DNA from: Pantanalinema sp. GBBB05
GTDB taxonomy: Bacteria > Cyanobacteriota > Cyanobacteriia > Leptolyngbyales > Leptolyngbyaceae
DNA: 61,554 bases
Assembly (NCBI GenBank): GCA_016743235.1
Contig: VRZD01000040.1
Coordinates: 1-61,554 of the forward strand
Reading direction: 5' to 3'
Program-made: the position numbers and the translations under genes
Shown: in pieces, positions 44,301-50,650 of the stretch
Numbering within the stretch: position 1 is the stretch's first letter
Layout: each line of letters opens with the position of its first letter
The notes under the pieces: generated by a model
Told to the model about the DNA's origin: nothing
Databases searched by the model: none
Seen by the model: only the letters and a program-made list of their open reading frames with translations

Positions 44301-44924
44301 CGCTATTTGCAGATTCTTCAGGATGAGTGCGATCGAGAAACCCATTTAATTAATGACCTGCTAGATCTGTGTCGTTTAGATGCCAGGACAGAGCCACTGC
44401 AACTGACAACGATGAATTTATCCATGTGGATCATGCATATTACTGAAGCCTTTATTGTCAGAACTCACAATCAGCAACAATCTTTGGTCTTTAACCTACC
44501 CTCTAATCTACCCAGTCTAACGACTGACTTCTCGTATTTACAGCGCATCCTGATTGAACTACTTAATAACGCCTGTAAGTATACTCCACGGGGAGAAACT
44601 ATTAGTCTTGCAGTTGAATGCCATCTAGGTATGGATCTTGATTCCGACTCTTGTTTTGAAATTCGGATCACTAATACAGGCGTAACGATTTCTCCAACAG
44701 AACAAGAGCGGATCTTTGACAAATTTTATCGTATTCCCAACCATGATCCTTGGAAACATGGTGGGACAGGGCTAGGATTAGCATTAGTCAAACGACTAGT
44801 TGAACAACTCCAGGGTTCTATCCAAGTTGAGGGTAATGATAACGCTGTTACTTTCTGGCTGCAACTACCTAATCTTCAAATAGGTAGCGTTAATGTAAAT
44901 GCCGTTGCTCCTCGGGGACTGTGA
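41382..44924 (+). CDS. Multi-sensor histidine kinase, GAF-PAS(4)-GAF-HisKA-HATPase
   Basis: 1180 residues, no membrane segment. After a basic N-terminus (NKRLIKKKKSFRSRQ) come GAF (~45-205), PAS (~215-330), PAS (~345-465), PAS (~470-600), PAS (~605-725), a helical linker, a second GAF (~755-910) with an unusual QYCQFCQI cysteine pair, and the kinase core with H939 in VSHELRTPMASIKMATQLLE, then HATPase (ELLNNACKY, a diverged TNTGVTIS in the G1 box, GTGLGLALV). The G1 box has TNTG rather than DxGxG, which may lower ATP turnover. There is no receiver and no adjacent plus-strand regulator, so it is an orphan kinase. Its 3' end overlaps the converging minus-strand kinase gene by 49 bp. Confidence 0.88.
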   Translation: MFNKRLIKKKKSFRSRQSSAVDTPAQTRVAGSQPCDPVAQELNRRNRELETFHRISTIHLHPRSLQTAFQTTVEEISLATGFPIVTIERYDAIRQVMVFEGSKGIPLPPDSPIFEVPVDQTYSGSVVRLKQPVIRTCIPGEFDACEANVILNQLAIQTLICIPLLVNEHAIGTLGLAHPEAVTIDEALLQWLTSLASYITLLMEHQQADMALKRSQQQYQALVQSIDGIVWEYDLLTQQFSFVSQKAEAILGYPIMQWLAEPEFWENHIHPADREWVIKACKTAAALKQDSLFEYRMLAADQRIVWIQDVVSVVVEHDQAVQLRGVLIDISERKRIEAEHQQVTQLLRLQGKTLEACANGIVITDRHGIIQWVNPAFTTLTGYTAAEARGKNPSVLVKSGHHQQKFYDHLWNTILSGQVWRGELINRRKDGSLYDEEMTITPIRDQQGEISHFIAIKQDVSDRKHIELELLATQSRLNMLLSASPAVIYALHPDALDHPRYISDNLRTVTGYDPESVIRQPGWFFDCVHPGDREVLFQQAQAWLNAGAEGFTSAHYRFQNADGSWIWVYDQLTAVRDQSGEVIQLVGAFANVTAQVESDRRLEQISRHVPGVIYQYRLRTDGTSHFPYASEGIREIYGIAPSEVANDATPVFAVLHPDDVERVSQSIMASAELLTVWQCEYRVQLQDGQIHWLYGQATPQKEPDGSVLWHGYITNVTDRKAVETHLAALYQQVQQLNATLEVQVQERTTQLQQALDFEAMLKRITDKVRDSLDEQQILQTVVTELAMGLEVSCCDTNLYDLEQKTSTVCAEYTTSLPPLMGKVIQMASASNPVIYEQLLQGQYCQFCQIVPSLVRPLQHEFAILTCPIWDDQGVLGDLWLFRSKERTFDSLEIRLVQQVANQCAIALRQARLYQAVQRQVETLEHLNQLKDDFLSTVSHELRTPMASIKMATQLLEISFQRLVLPSVDSTPIQRYLQILQDECDRETHLINDLLDLCRLDARTEPLQLTTMNLSMWIMHITEAFIVRTHNQQQSLVFNLPSNLPSLTTDFSYLQRILIELLNNACKYTPRGETISLAVECHLGMDLDSDSCFEIRITNTGVTISPTEQERIFDKFYRIPNHDPWKHGGTGLGLALVKRLVEQLQGSIQVEGNDNAVTFWLQLPNLQIGSVNVNAVAPRGL

Positions 44925-46399
44925 TCGAGAGTTAAATTACCTCCGTGGGCATAGGCAATCTCCCGCGATAAACTTAGCCCCAAACCTAAACCTTCCACAT
45001 GTTGAGTGCGGGCGGGATCCCCACGATGGAAGCGATCGAAAATCCGCGATCGCTCACTAGCCGCAATCTCTTTAGAGGCATTACTAATGGTGATGAACAC
45101 CCGCTGATGACGCTGTCCAGCTTCAATGCGTATCCATCCGCTCGGTAAATTGTACTTAGTTGCATTGCTGATCAGGTTTTGTAACACCTGAGTGAGTAGA
45201 GCTTGATCACCAGTAACCTTTAAAGCTGGTTGCATCTGTACTTGAACATCTAGATCAGGGGCTAGCATGTCAATATCATCCACTAGATCGACTAATAGCT
45301 TAGACACATCTACTTCAGTGGTGTGTAAGCGCATTTGTCCAGCATCGGCTAGAGAGAGTAACAATAGCTTACGGACGATCGCTCCCAGGTGATGTACTTC
45401 ATCCAACAAGTTACTCAGACGTTGCTGTAAGGTAGAGCCAGGTTGGGCAGCTTGCAGAGTCCGCTCTAATTCCCCTTGCAAGATGGCTAAAGGGGTCTTG
45501 AGTTCATGGGCAGCATCAGCACTGAAGCGAGATGCTTGCGTAAAGCTGCGCTCTAAGCGTTCCATCATTTGATTAAAAACTTGCAAGAGTTCGGCAAACT
45601 CGCTATCTGTTTTGTTGATTGACACCCGTTGATCTAGCCCTTTTGCTGTCACTTGGCGTAGGGTTGCGGTTACTTCTCGGATGGGTTGGAGAGCCGTTCC
45701 CGATAGCCACCAGGCTCCAATGGCGATCAACACCAGCACTAAAGGAATTGCCACGAGAAATGCATTTCGGATCGCTTCCATTTCGCTATACAGGGAGTGC
45801 AGATTTACCGCGATCGCAATGCGAACGTAGGGCGCACTCACAGTACCTAACCGCCAAGTCTCCGTCTGGGTTGAGCGAGTGACCAGATCGGAGACTTGGC
45901 GTGGTGGTGGAGGCATTCCGATCGCATCGCCCGGTGGGCGGTTAGGTGGCAGGTCAAGTTCTCCAGGTTGCTCTAAAGGTGGTGGTGGTCTTTGACCTGG
46001 AGGTGGTTGCTGAGGAGGGAAAGGCGGCGGCGGTAAGTTGGCTTGCCGCTGTACTGGTAGGGGCAGCGGCGGAAAGATGACGATATGAGTAAGATCGATC
46101 TTCCAGGTAGCAGACTGATACACAATCTCGCCAGCGGCATTTTTGATCAGTAATGCTTGGTCGGCGAGAGTATTCGTTCCCAACGTGACGGGGAGGGAGT
46201 CAGTATAGGATTGCCAATGCTCGATCGGGCGGGGTCGATCTGATTCTCGTAACAATTGGGTTTTGATACTATCATCGACCCGTTTCAGCTTGGTTTGATA
46301 AATTAGCCACCAGGAGAAGATCCCAAACCCAACCAGAGCGCTACCCGCGAGTAGCGATGATAACAGGGCAATGCGCAGCCGGAAGGAAGGTCTATTCAC
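44876..46399 (-). CDS. Membrane-bound sensor histidine kinase (OmpR-system type) with proline-rich periplasmic loop
   Basis: 507 residues: transmembrane helix 1 (~8-32), a periplasmic region (~33-205) with an extreme Pro-rich stretch at ~110-170 (PPPPFPPQQPPPGQRPPPPLEQ), transmembrane helix 2 (~212-232), HAMP (~233-285, LRQVTAKGLDQRVSI), HisKA with H298 in AAHELKTPLAIL and HATPase (VLQNLISNATKY, NASKEI in the G1 box, GLGLGLSLS). The gene overlaps its regulator by 4 bp, ATG/TGA style, so the two form a classical pair. The divergent CpxP/Spy-like gene upstream suggests an envelope or metal stress signal. The Pro-rich loop could span or bind cell wall. The G1 box NASKEI deviates from DxGxG. The 3' end overlaps the converging orphan kinase by 49 bp. 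Confidence 0.9.
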   Translation of the reverse strand: MNRPSFRLRIALLSSLLAGSALVGFGIFSWWLIYQTKLKRVDDSIKTQLLRESDRPRPIEHWQSYTDSLPVTLGTNTLADQALLIKNAAGEIVYQSATWKIDLTHIVIFPPLPLPVQRQANLPPPPFPPQQPPPGQRPPPPLEQPGELDLPPNRPPGDAIGMPPPPRQVSDLVTRSTQTETWRLGTVSAPYVRIAIAVNLHSLYSEMEAIRNAFLVAIPLVLVLIAIGAWWLSGTALQPIREVTATLRQVTAKGLDQRVSINKTDSEFAELLQVFNQMMERLERSFTQASRFSADAAHELKTPLAILQGELERTLQAAQPGSTLQQRLSNLLDEVHHLGAIVRKLLLLSLADAGQMRLHTTEVDVSKLLVDLVDDIDMLAPDLDVQVQMQPALKVTGDQALLTQVLQNLISNATKYNLPSGWIRIEAGQRHQRVFITISNASKEIAASERSRIFDRFHRGDPARTQHVEGLGLGLSLSREIAYAHGGNLTLDHSPRGATAFTLTLPI

Positions 46400-47079
46400 G
46401 AATTAGGATCGGGTTGGCGAAAACAATAGCCGACTCCTCGCACACTGTTGATATAGCCTGTGCCACCTAAAGGCTCAATCTTTTTGCGCACCCGTTGGAC
46501 GCAGACATCGACAAGATTGGTATTGGGATTAAAGTCATAGCCCCAAACATGCTCCAAAATTTGAGTGCGAGTCAACACTCGACCCGGCGATCGCATCAAG
46601 TATTCCAGTAAGTTAAACTCACGAGTTGTCAGTTCTACAACCTGCTGATTGCAAGTGACAGTCCGAGAGATGCGATCGAGTTTAATCGCTCCGACACTAA
46701 CAAAATTCTGTCGTTCTCCGGCTGATCGCCTGACCACTGCATGCAGTCGAGCCACCAGTTCTTCTACAAAAAATGGTTTGGCTAAATAGTCATCTGCTCC
46801 GAGATTGAGTCCTTCTAAGCAATCGTCTAGCTCGTTACGGGCTGTGAGTAACAGGACTGGTGTATTGCGACCCGATCGCCGCAGACTTTTGAGAATCGCT
46901 AGTCCATCCTTACCGGGCACCATAATATCCAACACAATCACATCATATTCATGCTCTATTGCCCGCAAATGACCATCGTTACCGTTATCGCAATAGTCCA
47001 CAACAAAGCCTTGCTCCTTTAATCCGGCGCAGACAAAGTCAGCAATTTTGGCTTCATCTTCAACGTACAGAACGTGCAT
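46396..47079 (-). CDS. OmpR/PhoB-family response regulator
   Basis: 227 residues: receiver (1-118; VEDEAK, D51 in VLDIMVPGKDG, LLTA, K in YLAKPF) and a winged helix (~128-222; LTTREFNLLEYLMRSPGRVLTRTQILEHVWGYDFNPNTNLVDVCVQRVRKKI), the recognition helix being typical of the OmpR family. It pairs with the membrane kinase that overlaps its stop. Its sequence is closest in feel to the copper/heavy-metal regulators (CusR/CopR type: HLRAIEHEYDVIVLDIMVPGKDGLAILKSLR), but that level of specificity is uncertain. The gene is transcribed away from the Spy-like gene at 47313; the 233 bp between them contains an ATTAC-N6-GTAAT inverted repeat that may be its binding site. Confidence 0.92.
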   Translation of the reverse strand: MHVLYVEDEAKIADFVCAGLKEQGFVVDYCDNGNDGHLRAIEHEYDVIVLDIMVPGKDGLAILKSLRRSGRNTPVLLLTARNELDDCLEGLNLGADDYLAKPFFVEELVARLHAVVRRSAGERQNFVSVGAIKLDRISRTVTCNQQVVELTTREFNLLEYLMRSPGRVLTRTQILEHVWGYDFNPNTNLVDVCVQRVRKKIEPLGGTGYINSVRGVGYCFRQPDPNS

Positions 47080-47132
47080 AGGCAGACAATAAATCTTCTC
47101 TCTATTTTATGCCTGTTCTCCGTTGCCTCAAA

Positions 47133-47148
47133 ATTACAAAACTGTAAT
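47133..47148. promoter_or_regulatory. Inverted repeat ATTAC-N6-GTAAT in the divergent control region
   Basis: ATTAC (47133-47137) and GTAAT (47144-47148) are exact reverse complements six bases apart, 54 bp before the regulator start and upstream of the Spy-like gene. CopR/CusR regulators recognise similar short dyads, so self-regulation plus control of the divergent gene is a reasonable inference. Confidence 0.4.
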
Positions 47149-47312
47149 CAAGAAGTTGCTTCAACCGTCATTTTTTCCCTGCTTAATGAATGTATCGATA
47201 GGTTCCCTGGTACTGACTGAATCACCTAAATATCCCCCATGGCTGGAGTCACCAAGCTACTAGGATGTCTCAACCTGGGCGGATCAGGTTAGTCTCTACC
47301 CAACTTACGGAG

Positions 47313-47774
47313 ATGTCATTCATGCAAGGACGATGTTTAATCCTATTTCCCTTAGCCGGATTACTAGTTCATGTTGGCAGTACGATCGCGATGGCTCAAT
47401 CTCGGTCTATAACTCCTGCCGTGTCAGCAATGGAGTCTGACCAAGCTGCTCAGATCCCTGTTCCTCCGTGGGCAAGGGATCTCCAACTGAATGCTGAGCA
47501 GCGATCGCAACTTCAGGCGATCCAACAACAAGCCTTGCAAAAAAGGGAACGATTACATCAACAGCTGCTGGAGGCAGAAACACAACTGCGATCGCGGCTG
47601 CACAGCCAAGCTTCTATTCAAGAACTACGCCAACACTATCAAACCGTTCAAGCACTACGCCAGCAATTGGCGGATAACCATTTTGATGCCCTACTAGCAG
47701 AACGTCAGGTTTTAACCTCTAACCAGTTGGCAACCTTAATTCAACGCCTTTGCCAACCACCGATCGCCCCCTAA
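47313..47774 (+). CDS. CpxP/Spy-like periplasmic protein
   Basis: 153 residues from the ATG at 47313; the frame extends to an ATG at 47265, which cannot be excluded. A signal peptide (MQGRCLILFPLAGLLVHVGSTIAMAQS) is followed by an all-helical mature part with the Spy/CpxP-type pattern: PWARDLQLNAEQRSQLQAIQQQALQKRE, two long amphipathic helices and a final LTSNQLATLIQRL in place of the LTxxQ motif. Relatives are periplasmic chaperones or metal sensors that feed back on a two-component kinase (CpxP on CpxA, CnrX on the Cnr sigma system). It is divergent from the kinase/regulator pair, so it is probably both the target and the feedback element. No His/Met-rich metal site stands out. Confidence 0.78.
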   Translation: MSFMQGRCLILFPLAGLLVHVGSTIAMAQSRSITPAVSAMESDQAAQIPVPPWARDLQLNAEQRSQLQAIQQQALQKRERLHQQLLEAETQLRSRLHSQASIQELRQHYQTVQALRQQLADNHFDALLAERQVLTSNQLATLIQRLCQPPIAP

Positions 47775-47869
47775 ATGGTAAGCCTCTTACAGAGCTTGCG
47801 TTAAGGAATTAATTTTCACTCGATCGAGCAACTACAGAACTTTTCTCAGCATTGAACTTGGAGTAGTCC

Positions 47870-48118
47870 ATGTCCCCATTATTATCTCTTAATGTCAGCA
47901 ATGATGGTTTTGCTTTTAATACTGCAACAGGTGAAAGTTATATACTCAATTGTTGTGCCAGGCTGATTCTCAATCGTCTCCGTTCTGGCGAAACTCAAGA
48001 GCAAATTGTTGATGCGCTCTCTCGTGAATTTGGCATTGCCCAAAGTCGGGTAGAACATGATGTTACAGATTTCTTGCAGCAGCTTCACATCCTGGGACTG
48101 AGTGGAGGCAATTCATGA
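47870..48118 (+). CDS. PqqD-like small protein (RiPP recognition-element fold)
   Basis: 82 residues. It matches the PqqD/RRE winged-helix fold: strands SLNVSNDGFAFNTATGESYILN, helix CCARLILNRLRSG, ETQEQIVDALSREFGIAQSRVEHDVTDFLQQLHILGL. In PQQ, lasso-peptide and sactipeptide pathways such proteins hold the leader of a precursor peptide for modifying enzymes. Others are used in systems with no known peptide. The start of the ATP-grasp gene overlaps its stop by 4 bp, so the two proteins are made together. No precursor-peptide gene was recognised within 100 bp upstream; the only open frame there is nine codons (MVSLLQSLR). The partner substrate is thus unknown. Confidence 0.85.
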   Translation: MSPLLSLNVSNDGFAFNTATGESYILNCCARLILNRLRSGETQEQIVDALSREFGIAQSRVEHDVTDFLQQLHILGLSGGNS

Positions 48119-49155
48119 GTAGTGTCACGATCGCGGTAACTGGGATTAATGCGATTGATAATCCTGGACCCGGCACAGGAGTTGCCCGTAGCCTACGTGA
48201 AGCGGATCAGCAGCCACTGCGGCTAGTTGGATTAGCCTATGATGCCACTGAACCAGGGTTGTATATGGATTGGTTGTTTGATCGCTGCTATATCATGCCC
48301 TATCCCTCGTCTGAACCAGACGTATTACTAGCCCGATTACAACAGATCCAACAGGAATTTGGTTTAGATTGCATCATTCCCAACTTTGATGTTGAACTAC
48401 CGCTGTATATTCGGTGTGCTCAGGAACTAGATGCCCTTGGTATTCGCACTTTCCTACCCACAAAAGCTCAATTTGCTCTCCGTAATAAAGCCCAACTGGC
48501 ATTGGTTGCTTCCCGTTGGGGCTTACAAACTCCCCAAACTTTTGCTGTTACCTCCATGGAGGAATTACACCAAGCGATCGCTGAACTGAGTTTTCCCGTC
48601 ATGATCAAAGGGGCTTACTACAAGGCTTACCGAGTGACTAGTCTGGAAGAAGCGCGATCGCGCTTTCACCAACTAGTGGCGGAGTGGGGGTATCCCATTT
48701 TGGTCCAGCAGATTGTCAAAGGGATTGAATTAAATCTGGTGGGTGTGGGAGATGGTGCAGGTAGCCATTTAGGGCTAGTGGCGATCAAAAAAATGGGCGT
48801 GACGGAACTGGGGAAAATTTGGAGTGGTTTAACGATTCATCATCCTGGTTTGCTCCGGGCTGCCGAGGCGTTTCTGGCTCAAACCCAGTGGAAAGGACCC
48901 TTTGAACTGGAGTGTATTGCAGCGAGTGATGGCACGATTTATCTGATTGAAATTAATCCCCGTTTCCCTGCTTGGACTTACTTTGCCACTGGCGTTGGGA
49001 TCAATTTACCGAGCCGACTGGTGCAAGCGGCACTAGGACTGCCTGTACCACCACTCCCAACCTATGATGCTGGCAAACTCTTTATGCGCTACACCTACGA
49101 ACTGGTGACAGACGCGACTCCCCTACAAACCCTCGTAATTCAAGGAGAACGGTAA
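48115..49155 (+). CDS. ATP-grasp ligase, CarB-like
   Basis: 346 residues. The N-terminal pre-ATP-grasp lobe (~1-110; IAVTGINAIDNPGPGTGVARSLRE) resembles carbamoyl-phosphate-synthetase or D-Ala-ligase relatives. The ATP-grasp lobe (~115-310) has the phosphate-binding region FPVMIKGAYYKAYRV, adenine strand ILVQQIVKGIELNLVGVG, and Mg ligands in FELECIAASDGTIYLIEINPRFPAW. The expected chemistry is ATP-dependent condensation of a carboxylate with an amine, for example peptide-bond formation. The glycine-rich loop of the family is replaced by KGAYYK. It overlaps the pqqD-like gene (4 bp) and the decarboxylase gene (1 base), a strongly coupled set. The substrate is not predictable. Confidence 0.88.
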   Translation: MSSVTIAVTGINAIDNPGPGTGVARSLREADQQPLRLVGLAYDATEPGLYMDWLFDRCYIMPYPSSEPDVLLARLQQIQQEFGLDCIIPNFDVELPLYIRCAQELDALGIRTFLPTKAQFALRNKAQLALVASRWGLQTPQTFAVTSMEELHQAIAELSFPVMIKGAYYKAYRVTSLEEARSRFHQLVAEWGYPILVQQIVKGIELNLVGVGDGAGSHLGLVAIKKMGVTELGKIWSGLTIHHPGLLRAAEAFLAQTQWKGPFELECIAASDGTIYLIEINPRFPAWTYFATGVGINLPSRLVQAALGLPVPPLPTYDAGKLFMRYTYELVTDATPLQTLVIQGER

Positions 49156-50564
49156 TGCAACCCTACGAAAGCCCGGTAATTCAGCCATTGCATAGTGGTT
49201 TAATCAACAAGTTTGCGGGCGCCAAGTCGCCTCAACATCAGGTGAAGCGAGCGATCGCAGGAGTTGCTGTAGATGACCTGGTGGCACAGTATGGCTCCCC
49301 TCTATTTGTGTATTCGGAACGGACTATTCGGCAGCAGTTTCGCCACATGCGGAATGCCTTTGCGACCCGCTATCCTGACGTAACGTTTGGCTGGTCATAT
49401 AAAACCAATTATTTGAAAGCGATTTGCGCCATTTTCCACCAGGAAGGAGCCATGGCAGAACTCGTTTCCAAAATGGAATATGACAAAGCAAAAGCACTGG
49501 GAATTCCGGGTCACCAGATCATTTTGAATGGTCCCCATAAACCGTTTGAGACGTTGGAAGCGGCGGTTCGGGACGGTGTGACCATTAACGTTGATCATCT
49601 GGATGAAATTGAGGATCTAGAAGTGATCGCCACTCGGTTAGGTCACCCAATTACTGTAGGGTTGCGGCTAAATTTAGATGCAGGCATTCAACCTTGCTGG
49701 TCGCGTTTTGGCTTTAACCTAGAATCAGGTCAGGCAAAGACCGCGATCGAGCGCATTGCCCGTGGGGGTAAATTGCGAGTTAATGGCTTACATTGTCACA
49801 TCGGCACTTATATTCTTGACCCCAATGCCTATGCTTGCCAAGTGAAAAAGATGGTGCAATTTGGCTATGAGATTGAGGCGCAGCAGGGCTGGCGGATGGA
49901 CTACATCGATATTGGCGGTGGGTTTCCATCCCGTAGTCGGCTGAAGGGCGCTTATCATGCAGCGGACGTGCTATTGCCTACGATCGATGAATATGCTGAT
50001 GCCATTTGTGATGCCCTCTGGACAACGCTCAAGCCTGGGCATACCCCGAAACTGATTATTGAATCGGGGCGAGCCATGATCGACGAAGCGGGAACGCTGA
50101 TCACTAGTGTTTGCGGCACGAAGCGCCTGCCAGATGGTACTCGCGCCTATGTCGTGGATGCTGGGGTGAACCTGTTATTCACTAGTTTTTGGTATCGCTT
50201 TAATATTGCGTTGGCGCAGGCTGTTTCTGGGGCGGCGGAGCCTTCAGTGATCTATGGTCCGCTCTGTATGAACATTGATGTAATTGATGATCAAATTGCC
50301 TTACCCCCCTTATCACGAGGCGATCGCTTAGTGATTTCCACCGTTGGTGCCTACAACAATACCCAATGGATGCAGTTTATTGAATATCGTCCGAATATCG
50401 TGTTGATCTCCGAATCTGGTGATGTCGAATTAATTCGGGCAGCGGAAGATATTACTGATTTGGAACGACGGGAACAGTTACCGGCGCGATTCAGAAGTAA
50501 TGTCGCAATTGATGCCCGCCGACCTGTTTGTACCAGCTATAGCCCTTCTAGTATCGCTTCGTAG
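49155..50564 (+). CDS. PLP-dependent decarboxylase, fold-type III (DAP/Orn/Arg family)
   Basis: 469 residues. An alanine-racemase-type barrel with the PLP lysine in GWSYKTNYLKA (the family usually has Y-x-x-K-A-N), LHCHIGTYI, the phosphate-binding glycine loop DIGGGFPS and ESGRAMIDEAG. The C-terminal beta domain has YGPLCMNIDVIDDQ, with the active-site cysteine, and VGAYNNTQWMQF. It resembles diaminopimelate or carboxynorspermidine decarboxylases, but the variant lysine motif and the clustered PqqD/ATP-grasp genes suggest a secondary-metabolite or modified-amino-acid substrate instead of lysine biosynthesis. The start codon shares one base with the ATP-grasp stop. In diaminopimelate-type enzymes the family acts as a dimer with the two domains of different subunits meeting at the active site. 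Confidence 0.88.
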   Translation: MQPYESPVIQPLHSGLINKFAGAKSPQHQVKRAIAGVAVDDLVAQYGSPLFVYSERTIRQQFRHMRNAFATRYPDVTFGWSYKTNYLKAICAIFHQEGAMAELVSKMEYDKAKALGIPGHQIILNGPHKPFETLEAAVRDGVTINVDHLDEIEDLEVIATRLGHPITVGLRLNLDAGIQPCWSRFGFNLESGQAKTAIERIARGGKLRVNGLHCHIGTYILDPNAYACQVKKMVQFGYEIEAQQGWRMDYIDIGGGFPSRSRLKGAYHAADVLLPTIDEYADAICDALWTTLKPGHTPKLIIESGRAMIDEAGTLITSVCGTKRLPDGTRAYVVDAGVNLLFTSFWYRFNIALAQAVSGAAEPSVIYGPLCMNIDVIDDQIALPPLSRGDRLVISTVGAYNNTQWMQFIEYRPNIVLISESGDVELIRAAEDITDLERREQLPARFRSNVAIDARRPVCTSYSPSSIAS

Positions 50565-50650
50565 TCGCAGGTTTTGGGTAGGGGTGCCGCCTGTGTGCCC
50601 CTCCAGAGATTCTTGATGAGCTGGTGTAGTTGTTGTCATTGGTACTATTC

